Positions 8,185-20,155 of a stretch of DNA of 64,000 nucleotides are shown here, in pieces. The position numbers were made by a program, and so were the translations under genes. How positions within the stretch are numbered: the first letter of the stretch is position 1; every line of letters begins with the position of its first letter. Source of the stretch: Viola odorata (Eukaryota; Streptophyta; Magnoliopsida; Malpighiales; Violaceae). The notes beneath the pieces are model-generated. The model made no database searches and was not told the DNA's origin. It saw nothing but the letters and a program-made list of their open reading frames with translations. The stretch lies in the NCBI GenBank assembly GCA_963691705.1, contig OY829539.1, positions 42,851,656 through 42,915,655 of the forward strand, in the 5' to 3' direction.

Positions 8185-11100
8185 TGTTGCTACCCGATTT
8201 TTGACACCAATATTTTAAATTTTTACTATTTGTCACAACATTTCCACATTTTTAGTAATTCGTGTCATTTTATTTTATTTCGCTTTATTCGTATTTTTTT
8301 ATTATTTTTTCTGTTCGAGTTTTTATCGATTTCTAATGAAATTTTTCGGACCGTTGGTTCGAACAAAAATAAATGTTTTTTTCCGCGCACATCACGGACA
8401 TCTCCTCCATTTTCAAAATAAAGCCAACGCACTCCATCCTTTTCTTTCAAACCAACGGACACCTTCTCCATTTTCTTTCAAACCAACGGATCCAATTTCC
8501 ATTAGATCCCATTATTAATAGACCATCCCATTTGAATCCGGAGGGGGCAGCCATCACAATTCAACCCAATTAATTCAAAACCATCTCTGCCAAAATAATC
8601 CGATCCAATCCTCTGCCAAAATAATTCAATCTGCTCTCCTCACCTTCAATTAAATCAATCCCAATTAACCAAACCAATTAAATCTTCCATTCTCTGCTAA
8701 ATCCAAATTAAAACCAATCCCGACCAAATCCACACTGCCTCTCTCAAAATCAAACCAAATCAGCCCCGCCCCCCTTTCAAAATCCGGCCAAGCTACCATC
8801 ACTCTCACCCTCTTCCATGGCTGCCGACAGCCTCACTCCCTAAAAATCTGACCAAAACCAAACCACGTCACAAAAAAAATCCAACCCGATCCACCCCTCA
8901 CTCCGGCCAAATCAAATTAATTCCATACTCAAATCCCAATTAAAACAGAACAGCACTACCGATCCTCCAAACCACCTCACCTCCACTGCCAATCGCCGGG
9001 AGCCACCTCATCACCGCTGCCGAAACAGCTACGGCCAAAGCAAACCGAACCAGCCGCTCCACCAACTCTAACCCAACCAAAGCAAACTCCAAACCAGATC
9101 GCTCCACCCCTCAATCCAGCCACTGAACCAAAATCCAGCAAACACACCTAAATCCCAGCCGTGCCAACCAACAAAAATCCTCACCTCGCCGCCGCTGCTC
9201 GCCGTAGTCGTTCCTCCGGCCACTAACCCATCGTCGCCGCCACTATCCGTTGCTGCTGCTTCATCGCCGCCGTACCGCTACCAATCGCCGTCAACCACGC
9301 CACAACCCACCACCGAACCGCCACTGATCTCGCTCTTTGGCCGGAAATAACGAAAGAAAAGAAAGAATAGAACAAAGAAGGAGAAGAGAGGGTTGCGGCT
9401 GCAGCCCTAAATTGAAGAAAAAAAGAAATAGAGAAAGAAGGAGAAGGGCTGCGTTGATGCAGCCCTAAAAGAAAAAAAAGGAATGAAATAAAAAGAATGA
9501 GAAGGGAGCAGCCTTGTCGTTGACAAGGAGAAGAAGAAGGGTTGGGCTTCGGCCCAACCAAAGAAGGAGAGAAATAATGGGTTGCGGCCCACAGAAAGGA
9601 AATAAGAAAAATGGGCTGCGACCCATGAGGAAAAAATAGAGAAATGGGCTACGGCCCAAGCTTTTTTTTTTATTAAATCGTGTACTAACTCATTTTTTCT
9701 TTGCAGGTATCGAATTCGCATTTACCGTCCCGATTGATTGTTTCGCCAACGTCGATATCGGTGACAATTTTCTAAACTCGAGCTTTAGAGCTCATTCCCT
9801 ATTTATTAGAATTGTTGATTTAATTTATTGTCTATTCGTATGCATGATTATTTAGAATCGTTATAATTTTAATTAATCTGTTTACATGATGATTATGTGA
9901 AAGAATGCTTTAATTGTATGCTCGTTCGTGTGCGGCTTTGACTCCACGAATAGATTTTTATTTATGCTTATGAATGTGTTTTATGCATTATGCACATCAA
10001 ATATTGACACATTTATGTGCATCAACATTATATTTTATTATGCATTCGTAATGACTTTCGACTGACTTGATCGTCGGAGTGTATACGCCGGGGAACCCCC
10101 CGGCGTCCTTTTCAGGTACATACGGGAGGAACGAGAAGGTATCGGATGCTTCACCGACTTCAATATTGGTGACGATTTTCCAAACTCGAGCTTTAGAGCT
10201 CACTCCTCATTTATTTGAATTGCTTGTGCTACTAACCTCGGTTTTGTAGGTTAGAATTAATTGATATTCACCTTCAAGTACACTTTCCTCAACCCTTTTA
10301 TTTATTCGATGCTTTTTGTATGCATGATTATTTAAAATTGTTAGTATTAAAATCAATTTGATTGCATGAGAATAATTTGATTAATAACTCCCTTTAATAA
10401 TTTCCCTCAAATCGACCCTTGCTTGAATGAACTAGGCTTAGTAATTACTCAACATTTTATTAAAAGCATGAAATAAAATAGGACTAGTAATTAAACATCA
10501 CATTGTAATTTAATTGCATGATTATTAATTACTAAAATCCCCAAATCTTCAATAAATCCCCACAAATCAAAACGAATAAAATCAATCAAAGAAAACTAAA
10601 CAAACTAGTAAATAAACACAGGATTTAAATCTTTTCCAATAACTTAGGCTCCTCTAAAATTATTGGATAGTAAATCACCAAAGAGAATACTCATTTGAAA
10701 GCGAAAAGATAGTAAATGGGCCTTAAGCCCAACTCGTAGAAAATACCTCCATATTTTAATCCCTCTTATCTTTAGAGATCCCCTCAAAAAATGCGATTAA
10801 ATCTTTAATGTTGTGTGATCATTTAGATTTAGAAATCCCTTATTATTTATTTTGCGCTCACGAATGTATTTTAATTTATGCTATCTTGACGAATGTGTTA
10901 TGTGCGCGGCTTCGACCCTACTCCTCGGTTTTTCTCTTTTCAACATGTTTTCTCGCATTCATATAAAACGGTACTTTGCTAGTCTATGCATGCGTAGAAT
11001 CACCTAGTAAATAGGATTAATCATATGCATTGCCCGATGATGTAGTAACTCATCTGTGATGATAGTGATTTCGATCGCCGTGATTCGTCTATGATTTACT

Positions 11101-11626
11101 AGGGTCGTCGCTTTAGTAAAGATTAATAATAAAATGGTAGTAATTTCACTTAATCAATCTTGCATGTAATCTGACTAATTTTTGAACTCGATTAAATATA
11201 ACCGGAATAGGTATGCAAACCGACCTTTTTCTTTTTTAGAGGATAAAATGTTTATTTTCTTTTTAACAACTCGACAATAATTAGGATAAAATCAACCGAA
11301 CCAACTAAAGAATTAAAGCGACGATCCCCCCTGAGGGCCCCAAATTACTTGTTTTTAACATGATTTTAAAACACCTCTTTTTAGAACCGGTAACCTTTTT
11401 AGGATGAGACTTGGGTGCCTCACACCTTCCCAAGTCCATAAAACGACCCCGAACCGTTGTTCTCGGGTTTAGACCCTTTTTATTTGTGCCTTAGTTTTTG
11501 TTTTATTTTCTTCTTCTTTTTCAGACTTTTAGGTTTCCCTAAACCTTAGAAAAAAATAGGGTGGCGACTTCATTGTTATGTGTTTTCACATTTGCGTCCC
11601 GAATTTTCGCTCGCGACGGCGCGACA
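8185..11626 (+). repeat. TatA 3' LTR, complete
   Basis: 3442 bp, from TGTTGCTACC to GGCGCGACA. Followed at once by AGCAG and TatC internal sequence. Its hairpin cluster is at 9390-9658 and its primer-site-like copy at 11562-11572. Open frames inside duplicate those of the 5' LTR and are not genes. Confidence 0.93.
9390..9658 (+). other. UNCG hairpin cluster, 3' LTR copy
   Basis: Identical copy of the cluster at 381-649. Confidence 0.75.
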
Positions 11627-11639
11627 AGCAGTCACCCCT

Positions 11640-12095
11640 ACCATCGACCAATATCCAAGCAAAAGCGTATGGGCTACGTGTGCTATCCTCGCCCTACGTG
11701 ATTTACTTTTCCGCATGAGCGTATGGACTGCGAGTGCTACGCTCGCCCTACATGATTTCCCTTTCCACAACAGCGTATGGACTGCGAGTGCTACCCTCCC
11801 CCTACGTGATTTACTTTTCCGTGAAAGCGTAAGGACTGCGAGTGCTACCCTCGCCCTACGTGATTTACTTTTCCGGGAAAGCATATGGACTGCGAGTTCT
11901 ACCCTCCCACTACGTGATTTACTTTTTCGCTAAAGCGTATGGACTGCGAATGCTACCATCGCCTAACGTGATTTACTTTTTCACAAAAGCGTATGGACTG
12001 CGAGTGCTACCCTCGCCCTACGTGATTTACTTTTCCGCAAAAGCGTATGGACTGCGAGTGCTACCCTCGCCCTACGTAATTTACATTTCCGCAAT
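11640..12095 (+). repeat. TatC tandem array, unit about 54 bp
   Basis: About eight units of GCGTATGGACTGCGAGTGCT + ACCCTCGCCCTACGTGATTTAC. Each can fold: CGTA.GG with CC.TACG outside and GCGAG with CTCGC inside. Open frames on both strands (e.g. 11580-11933) are reads through the repeat. Confidence 0.92.
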
Positions 12096-12254
12096 TTAGG
12101 TTTTTATCACTATCAGAGAAGTCTGCATTTTACCCTACATGCATTTGTTTGTTGCCAACAGGTTATGATGCATTCAGAAAGTGGAAATACTTGAGGCAAC
12201 CGTCTTTACTGCTTATCAAAAAATTTAGTTACATTGTATTTTTTATTAGACACT

Positions 12255-12268
12255 AAAGAGGGGGCAAC
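12255..12268 (+). promoter_or_regulatory. TatC polypurine tract
   Basis: AAAGAGGGGGCAAC, identical to the TatA tract, directly before TGTTGCTACC. The upstream region 12204-12258 keeps a weaker form of the hairpin seen in TatA. Confidence 0.85.
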
Positions 12269-14689
12269 TGTTGCTACCTGGATTTGGATTTTCGTCACAA
12301 GTTTTACGCATTTTTATCATTTATCGCACTATCAGCCCGTCTAAGTCGAATTTCTATCAATTTTTGATCTTTTTGCTCGAACTTCTATTGGTCCCGAGCA
12401 AGATTCCTCAGACCATAGATCGAACGCTTTATTTCTTTAATTGAAAATTATCTACTATTATTTTCTTTCGCGTCATTTCATTTATTTTTCGTTCGAACTT
12501 TTAACGATTTCGAATGAGTAAATTCAGACTTTAAACTGAACTTTTTCTTTATTTACTGTCTACTATTTATTTTGTCTCATTTTGCTGCATATTTTAGTCC
12601 TTTCGGTTCAGGCTTTTATTCATTTCAAACGAGTTCTCTCGTACCGATGGCTAGAACCGAAAATATCCCGCTCGAATCTTATTAATGCATTAATGCACAT
12701 TAAGGCCCATTAATGCATCGTCATCCTCAATCTCGTCACCTTTCCTCCAGCTAGCGTCACCAACGATCAATTCATCATCACAAACCTCCCATCAAGAACC
12801 TTCCATCCATCCTTGGCTACACAAGCTCAAACTTGCTCCCTAGTCCAGCCATGATCATCATCACCGAGCCTCATCACCTTCTTCGAAACCTGCCAGCCAT
12901 TCTCAGCGACACAATCTCTCAACCACCTCCATGCTTTCCCTATAAAAACCCAGCTCAAGGCAAGGCACCAAGGGCACCAAAATTCACTCTCACTCTCCAT
13001 TTTCTCACTCTCTCTCTAGCCACTACTAAGCAAAGTGAGTTTTTCTCCTTGTTTTTTTTAAATTTTCGTTTATGCTTTAAACTTGTCTTAATTGCTTTAT
13101 TTTCAAGTTATAATTGTTGTTCTTGCTTCAATTTAATTGTTCACTGTTTAATTAATTAACTGCGTAATTCTAGTTTAATTTGCTTATTTTCATTTTTTAT
13201 TAAAATTGCCACTGTTTTGGGTGAAATTTCTTATTGTTTTGCCTTGTTTGTGTTGTTGGTGTGCTTGGGGTTTTATTCGGGTTAGTTTGTTCGTGTTTTG
13301 TGAGGTTTGCTCTTCCTTGCTCACCGGCCATGGCGTCGACGACGCAAGGAAGAAGAAGAAGGAAGAAGAAAGGGTGAGCGGGAAAGGTGATGGGCTTGGC
13401 TTTGTCCAAGCCCATTTGTTTTAATGAATTTCTGGGCTTGGTTTTATTCCAAGCCCAACTATTTTTTTTATGAAATTCTTGGGCCCAACCCTTTAAGCTT
13501 TTTCGTAACTTTCATGTTTTATTTTCGTGCAATTATTCGTATGCTCGTGTGCGGTAAATTGTTTTATTTTCATGTTTGATTGTCGTATAAATTGTTCGTA
13601 TTCTCACATGCGATAAATTGTGTAATTATCATATGAATTGTTCTTATGGTCACATGCGATAAACTGTTTACTTTATTTTCACATGTTTAGTTATCGTGTA
13701 ATTGTTCGTATGCTTACATGCAATAAATGATGATTTGTCTACTTTATTTCCATGTTTAATTATCGTGCAAATTACTTGTATTGTTCGTATGTGATAAATA
13801 ATTTGTTTGTTTATTTGCCATGTTTATTTAATTAGTTATTTACTTGTTAAAATCAAATAAACGTTTATGTGCTTCTTTTATTATTTATTATCTTTCGAAC
13901 TATCGCTAATAATTTCACTTTGTAGGGTAAAAAGGCAAATAAATGCTCGCAAGTACACTTCTTAACCCTTTTTATTTATTCAACGCTTTCCGCACATATA
14001 TACATATTCGTATGCATGTTTATTTAGAAATGTTAAAAACTCAAATCATATTCGTATGCATGACACTTAGAATTATTAGAATTAAAATCAATTCACATGA
14101 ATAATTTGTTTAATCACTCGCTTTAAATGCCATGATTAATTGTTTTTATTTCCATGCGTATTAATACATGTGTTTTGGTGGCTTCGATCCCACACCTCGG
14201 TTTATTTACCGCGTTCATTAAATCGGTACTTTGTTAGTTTTATGTATGATAGATCACGTAGTAATAATTTAATCATGCATGGCCCAATGATAATAAAGGA
14301 CGCCTGCTTTAGCAAAGATAAATGGTAACAATCCTGTAAAGAAAAATCAGTCCCGACCCAACAAAAAAATGCTAAAGCGGTGATTCCTTTGAGGGCCAAT
14401 TACGTATTTTTAATTGTTATTTAAACACCTTTTTCTTTTTACCGGTAACCTTTCGGATGTGACCCAGGTGCCTAACACTTCCCCGAGTGCATAATACGAC
14501 ACTGAACCGTTATTCTCGGGTTTAGACCCTTTGTGCCTTAGTTTTTTTATTTTTATGCCATGCCTTTAGGTTCCCTAAACCTAGAAATAAATAGGGTGGC
14601 GACTTGATTTGCATTATGCGAGACGAGTCCAATTTTGTCTCACATCCGTCACGAACCTGTTCGCGTTAAGAACGAAAAGGGGTGCGACA
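12269..14689 (+). repeat. TatC LTR (3' LTR)
   Basis: TGTTGCTACC...GGTGCGACA. A TATA box (TATAAAA, 12941-12947) is followed by a CT-rich stretch, a donor-like AAA/GTGAGT near 13035 and an acceptor-like CTTTGTAG near 13925, so the transcript leader may be spliced. Hairpins: ATGGGCTTGG/CCAAGCCCAT (13390-13415) and TGGGCTTGG/CCAAGCCCA (13433-13457). A primer-site-like TGGCGACTTGA lies at 14597-14607. No protein gene is supported. Confidence 0.85.
12941..12947 (+). promoter_or_regulatory. TATA box of TatC LTR
   Basis: TATAAAA about 670 bp into the LTR. The second TatC LTR has the same box at 16301-16307, followed by similar CT-rich sequence. Confidence 0.65.
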
Positions 14690-15225
14690 CTAGGCTTAAT
14701 TAGAAGCCTGATCAACTCTTAATTGAATCTAGGTAATTAAAGTCGTCTTTGTAATAATAACTAACGTGAGGCTACAAAGTAAAGTAGACAACTATTTTAA
14801 AGTCATCACGTCGAACTGGTCCAATCCAACTAGGGTAGTGCCTCGAACGTACAAAGTGTCTCACCCTAGGTGTGTCTTTTCTCTATTCAATGGGCCTCTG
14901 ATTGACTAGGCCTAGATGCAACCAGAGAATGAGCCTCTGCTAGGATCTTTTCCCATCTGATTTTTTATCTTATTTACTTGCTTTATTTAGTTTAATATTA
15001 GCTTAATTAACAATTCTCTCAACCCTCCCCCCTTTTGTTACTGTTTCGGTTTGTTCACTTGAGTTATACACCATAGAAAGCGTCTACCCCTAGTCCATGT
15101 GTTCGACCCTGTTGCCACTATACATAATTTATTGTGCACTTGATAGCAGGTTTATTCTTATTGTTATTTTGTACAGAGGCTAAGACACACATCATGACAC
15201 CTTCGGACTTGAAGGACGTTGTTGC
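14690..15225 (+). mobile_element. Athila-like LTR/leader remnant
   Basis: The stretch 15092-15170 (CCTAGTCCATGTGTTCGACC..., ending ...GCAGGTTTATTCTTATTG) recurs at 17730-17815. A 'CC.TGTGTTCGAC' block near the LTR end is typical of Athila elements. No gene. Confidence 0.5.
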
Positions 15226-15480
15226 TGTGCTGGCCACCTGTGACCCCATTCTTGCCCCCTCTCTTTTGTAGGACCCAAACCTGGAGTTAAAGAGTTTGCC
15301 CTCGCACCTTAAGTGCCCCTACCTTGGCGAGCATGACACACTCTCGATGATCATCTCTAGCACACTCGACCCTACTGCGGAGCGCGAACTGGTATCTACA
15401 CTCAAAGGATACCGCAAGGCCCTTGGATGGACGGTCGTCGACGTCAAGGAAGTCGCCCCAGCCTTTTGTGCTCCTCAACT
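15226..15480 (+). pseudogene. Athila-like pol fragment (linker before reverse transcriptase)
   Basis: Reads LELKSLPSHLKCPYLGEHDT followed by an ALGWTVVDVKEVAP motif, the conserved stretch between protease and reverse transcriptase in Athila/Tat pol. It is clearly related to the complete version at 46620-46830. The reverse transcriptase that should follow is absent: the frame runs into a Thr/Pro-rich stretch (15480-15660) that I do not recognise. Confidence 0.7.
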
Positions 15481-15675
15481 AGCTCCGGAAGCTTGCATGC
15501 CCACTCCTATTGTCCCCAAAACCATGGCAGTAACTCTGACCGTCACCAAGACCAATCCTAAGGCCACAATGGTTCCCACCCCCACTGCTATCACCACTAC
15601 CTCGACCAGCAAGGGCATGATGCCCAATGTTAACCCAACTCCATGGTCTGCACAATGCACAACCCAGACAAACCT

Positions 15676-15910
15676 TTGCTCCTGGACAAAAAGTTTTACT
15701 TCACAATTCTTAGCTCAGGTTTTTTTCCAGAAAGTTAAAGTCTCAGTGGACCGACCCTTTTCTTGTCACAAAGGTGTATGACCCTGGTGTGGTTGTGATT
15801 CGGAGTATGAACACGGGACTCATTTTCAAAGTGCATAGCCATAGATTGGAGCTATTCTACGAGGGTTTCCATCCCCTAATGGCGGAGCCACTAGATCCAG
15901 AATGATTTGA
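15676..15910 (+). pseudogene. Athila-like integrase C-terminal fragment
   Basis: With a frame change near 15735, the sequence reads KLKSQWTDPFLVTKVYDPGV then a FKVHSHRLELFYEGF segment. This is the integrase C-terminal pattern (GPF.V..V...G.......F.V...RL). So pol is deleted from the reverse transcriptase to the integrase core between 15480 and 15676. Confidence 0.65.
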
Positions 15911-15949
15911 ACAGCCTATGTCTTACCCTAGACGATAAATAAGGCGCTT

Positions 15950-15967
15950 CGTGGGAGGCAACCCACG
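15950..15967 (+). other. Conserved hairpin after integrase (AGGCAA loop)
   Basis: CGTGGG-AGGCAA-CCCACG, a perfect 6-bp stem, preceded by GGCGCTT. The same module follows the Athila integrase at 49464-49481 and occurs in TatB at 30524-30539 (minus). Confidence 0.75.
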
Positions 15968-17726
15968 TTTCTTTCCTCTTTTCTCTTTATTTTATTTTTA
16001 TTTTCATTGATCTTCTCTGTTACCTTCCCTTTCCCGATTCGGGTTTATTTTCATTTTCCGCAATTTCGCTCGAACCAAAAATATCCCGTTCATATCCAAA
16101 TTAATGCATGTTCATCCAAAATCACCTCACCTTTCCACCTAGCTAGACTCACCGACGCCGGATGATCATCACAAACCTCCCCTCGGCCATCCTTGGCCAC
16201 GTAAACTAAGCATCCTCATCCAAACCTCGTCACCTTTTCATCCCGAATTCGGCGACTGATTCCCAACCACACAAATGCCAAACCGACTCTAATATTTCCC
16301 TATAAAAGGAGTCCACTCTCACTCTCCATTTTCTTGCAAGTTCAAACCACTCCAGTAGCAAAGGGAGCAAAGTAAGCATCTCTCTAGTTTTTTGTTAATT
16401 TTTATTTATGTCCTTAATCAAATCATAAATTGCTCAAACTTGCTTCGAATGTTTTGTTTTCTTGTCAATTTCATTTCCCTTTCATCAATTTGATGGCATG
16501 CTGTCTCGGTTAATTAATTGCATAATTACCATTTAATGCATATTTTTCTACTTGTTAAATTTACCACTGTTTTGTTTTAAATCCATTGATGTTCTTGTCG
16601 AGTCGGATTGCTGCTGTGTTGTTGGTGTTTTCGGGCCTATTTTGAGGAGAGTTTCATCATGTTTTAGCTTCCTTGGTCGCCGACCATGGCACCGACGATC
16701 TGAGGAAGAAGAAGAAGGAAAGATTGGGTTGTGCGGGAACTTTAAATGGAAAGGTGATGGGCTTGATTTCATCACAAACCCATCTTGATTAAATGAGTAC
16801 TGGGTTTGATTTCATCCCAAGCCCAGCCACTATTTTGGCAAGAAATCGAGGCCCGACCTATTTATTTTTCGTAAACTTTCGTATTTAATTTTCATATGCA
16901 ATTGCTCACATGTTTGTATGCGCTTTTATTATTTATTATTTTTGAGTTATCTCTAACACTCTCGCTTTGTAGGTTAAATTTTAGTCTTCGCTCGAAAGTA
17001 CGCTTTCTACCCCTCTTTTATTTATTCAATATTTTCCGCAAATATTATTCGTATGCATGTGATTTAGAAATGCTAAAAAACTCAAAATATTCATATGCAT
17101 GACATATAGAATTGTTAAAAATTAAAATCAATCTCACATGCATAACATGTTTAAATCACTTGTGTTTAAATGCCATGATTGATTATTTTATTTTCCTTTT
17201 GTATTGATATATGTGTATGGTGGCTTCGATCCCACACGGTTTATTTGTTGCATACATTAAATCGGTACTTTGTTAGCTATCCATGATAGAATCACGTAGT
17301 AATTAATTTAATCATGCATGACCCGATGATAATAACGGATCGTTCGCTTCAGTAAAAAATGTTAACAATTCCGTTAAACAGAAATACTTATCCCGAAGTA
17401 GTCCCGACCCTACGAATACTAAAGCGGCATTTCCTATGAGGGCCCAATTACATGTTTTTAAAAATGTTTTCTTTAAATACCTCATTTACCGGTAACCTTG
17501 TTTGGATGTGACTCGGGTGCCTAACACCTTCCCGAGTCCATAATACGACCTTGAACCCTTGTTCTTTGCTTTAGACCCTTTGTGCCTTAGTTTTATTTAT
17601 TTTATGCCATGACTATTAGGTTCCCTAAACCTAGAAATGTATAGGATGGCGACTTCATTTTGCATTATGTGAGACGAGCCCGATTTTTTCTCACATCCGT
17701 CCCGAACCGCTTTCTCATACGAAGAA
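15968..17726 (+). repeat. Second TatC LTR copy, both ends truncated
   Basis: From about 16060 it follows the TatC LTR: TATAAAA at 16301, donor-like AAA/GTAAGC at 16372, a gggcttg hairpin region at 16753-16830, CTTTGTAG at 16965, and the primer-site-like TGGCGACTTCA at 17647-17657. It ends near 17726 without the GCGACA terminus. The stretch 15968-16060 is T-rich with no feature. Open frames inside are not supported as genes. Confidence 0.72.
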
Positions 17727-17830
17727 AAACATGGGGCCTAGTCCCTGTGTTCGACTATGTTGCCGCTATACACAATTTATTATGCACTTGATAGTAGGTT
17801 TATTCTTATTATTTTTTACGGCTTCGACAA
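17727..17830 (+). mobile_element. Athila-like LTR end remnant
   Basis: Close match to 15092-15170 (TGTGTTCGACTATGTTGCCG...). It lies directly after the truncated TatC LTR. Confidence 0.5.
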
Positions 17831-18540
17831 TCTGTCACCAACCTATCTAGAGCCATTTCTCACATGTAGCATAAGAGATATGCGCTCTAGATGACACTTA
17901 GGACTGTTAGTGATACGATCCGGCTTAGGGTGAGGCCGAGTTGTATATGGAGCTTGAGAGAATCTAGCTTTGAGTTTGTAAGACCAAACACACAAGAAAA
18001 AATACAGGAAGGTGGAGGAAACGCAGTGAAAAATACACAAGAAAGGACATACGAAATAGATAGATATTACTCGAAGAAGGTGGAGGAGATTAGAGATGGA
18101 AACTTGAACAAGGATTGCTTGAATTCTTGAGATATGCTTAATGAATAGCTTGAATACACGGGTACAATATTCTCAGTATCACAACAAACACATACACTCA
18201 TTCCTCTAACAAACGCTCACAAATATGAAGTAGTAACAAGCTACGCAATAATAATAGTTTACGTTTTACTTGCAATGGATCAAAGTACTATCAAACTTAG
18301 AAGGTTAAAAGATATGAGTTTAAGGTGAATAAAGGAGGAACTCTCTCTCTCAATCAATATTCACTCATCAAAAACTATCTAAGAAGTGAAAGAAATAAGT
18401 TATTTATACTATTACACAACATAGGGTCTTTTGGGCCAAGTTTATCTCTGGAATTTTGGCTCTAGAAAACTATTTTTAAAGGGCATGTAGTTTAGGCTAA
18501 AGGGCATGCCATTTAGAGATAGTTTGTGGGAAACTTCGCG
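17831..18540 (-). mobile_element. Unclassified, possibly LTR-like remnant
   Basis: Read on the minus strand it has a TATA-like GTATAAATAAC near 18400 followed by AGAGAGAG and T-rich leader sequence, as in LTR promoters. No duplicate exists in the window and no protein motif is seen. The open frame at 17891-18130 shows no recognisable domain. Confidence 0.25.
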
Positions 18541-19111
18541 CGTGCATGAGGGGGAAGCTCAACCACACGGGTGGCCTTGGGTTGGTACAGACCTCGCCTA
18601 TTTGTGATGGCTCCGGGCATGTCTCTCAGCCTCCGAATGTGTGCTCACTCAATACCAAGACTAGGCTAGGCGTGATCATATCGGTTAGGTTTGCTACTGA
18701 GGAGCTTAATGGGTTTGGGAATGCTTTGCCTGCCATTCCCAATTTGGATTAGGTTTTAGTTTTTTTTAATGATCCTTTGTTGTCTTTGTTTCTTTAATTT
18801 CTATTTTTGTGTCTATCTTCAATAATGAATACCATCTGTTACTTTCACATCTGCTTATGCTTCAAAAACTAAACCAGCATCAACCAATTCCATATGTTTA
18901 TGTTCAAATTGTTGGCAAAATGAATGTTAAACTTGTTAATTATGCACAATCCAATCATTATATTGTCCAGTTTACTGGCAAAAGAATCAATCTGGTAACT
19001 TCTACACATTTCACTTTGATTATGTTATTGGAAAAATAATGAAAAACTGATAAACCTGGAACAAGGCATTTTGGCACAAAAATTCCAGTGACTAACGGTG
19101 TACCATTAAGA
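18541..19111. other. Unrecognised stretch
   Basis: A plus-strand open frame at 18546-18752 (68 codons) has no motif I recognise. From 18790 the DNA is AT-rich. It continues after the hAT element at 20156 with similar short motifs (TTCAAGTTGTTGGCAA, CCACATTTCA), so both sides were one block before insertion. Confidence 0.4.
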
Positions 19112-19119
19112 CTAACTGG

Positions 19120-20147
19120 TAGGGGTGTTCATCGGTTAACCAAAACCGAAACTGAAATCCGAAGTTTTGTATTTCGGTTAACCGAAACCGAAACTGAAAT
19201 CTGAAGTTTCAAATTTTGGTTAACCGAATTCCCTAAAAATTAAAACCGAAACCGAATCGAACTTTATAGGAACCAAAATTCTGAAACCGAAATTATTTCA
19301 AACCTTTGTCTTTTAATTTCATGAAAAAAGAAGAAAAAACATATCTAGATATTGGAATCCAGCATCAGTAAATCAACAATCCATACTTAAACAATCCATA
19401 ATTAAAAATCACAACTACCCAGAATCAACCAACCTCAAAAAATCCAAACTTGCAACTGAAATAATCAAGGAGACAAGGGAAACTAATATCGATACACACG
19501 AATCTTAGACAAGGCTGAATAGTTATCCTTTTCAAAGCTAGAAGAAATTGATTGTTACAAATACCCAAATTTCAAAATTATGGTTTATTGGATTGATTGT
19601 TACAAATCCCCAAATTAGTTTAGAGAACTTACCGATACAGGTGGAGGAGGCGGTGGGTGGTGGAAGAGAAGCAACGTCGCTGCTGCGAGAGGGCAGAGGT
19701 CGACGGACTGAGCGTGAGAGGAGCAGATCGACGACTGAGCAAGCGAGAGGGAGAGGAGAGAGGATGAGGGGAAGTTCGGAGGAGGAGGTGGTGGGTGAGC
19801 GGTGGTGGTGGAGGAGGCGGTGGCCGGTGGGTAGTGGAGGAGGACAGTCGAGCGAGAGGGAGATAGGAGAGGATTTTGACTGAGAGTGAGAGAGTGAGAA
19901 CGAGAGATGAGGGTCGGAAGTGAGATAATTAGGGAATGACATTTTAGTAAAAAATAATCCTTATATACCAACCAGCAAAGTTCGGTTAGTTCGGTTAACC
20001 GAACTTGTGCTTACCAACAACCTAAACCGAACCGTATTAAATTTCAGTTTTTGACTATCCAAAACCGAAAAAAACGAAACCAAAATTTCGAAACCGAACA
20101 ATCAAAATTTCAGTTTTTCGGTTGTGGGAAACCGATGGGCAGCCCTA
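19120..20147. mobile_element. Complete non-autonomous hAT element, 1028 bp
   Basis: Terminal inverted repeats TAGGGGTGTTCATCGGTT and, reversed, TAGGGCTGCCCATCGGTT. Perfect 8-bp target duplication CTAACTGG at 19112-19119 and 20148-20155, the size made by hAT transposases. Subterminal CGGTT/AACCGAA motifs are dense at both ends. The middle (19640-19880) is a GC-rich segment that, on the minus strand, looks like a 5' untranslated/first exon ending at a donor-like GGTAAGTTC. No transposase domain is present. Confidence 0.92.
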
Positions 20148-20155
20148 CTAACTGG

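Larger units (their letters stand above)
1..11626 (+). mobile_element. TatA: non-autonomous Tat/Ogre-like LTR retrotransposon, 5' end outside window
   Basis: Two near-identical blocks, 1-2617 and 9010-11626, are the LTRs. The full 3' LTR is 8185-11626 (3442 bp, TGTTGC...GCGACA), so about 825 bp of the 5' LTR lie outside the window. Order: LTR, primer-binding site, leader, gag scraps, integrase C-terminal scrap, two tandem arrays, polypurine tract, LTR. Protease, reverse transcriptase, RNase H and the integrase core are missing. Very long LTRs, a primer site of this type and tandem arrays between pol and the 3' LTR are known for plant Tat/Ogre elements. The lineage call rests on these traits and on the gag and integrase scraps, not on a phylogeny. 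I saw only two LTR differences (near 1270/10279 and 2172/11181), so insertion was recent. The target duplication cannot be checked. Confidence 0.88.
11627..14689 (+). mobile_element. TatC: 3' part of a second Tat-like element
   Basis: Contains a tandem array, a hairpin, a polypurine tract and a 2421-bp LTR in the same order as TatA. The sequence starts abruptly at the TatA 3' LTR end, so TatA most likely inserted into TatC internal DNA. The other part of TatC would be left of the window. Confidence 0.8.

Noticed and set aside
11576..12099. Open frames on both strands across the TatC array
   Set aside because: Periodic translations of a tandem repeat.
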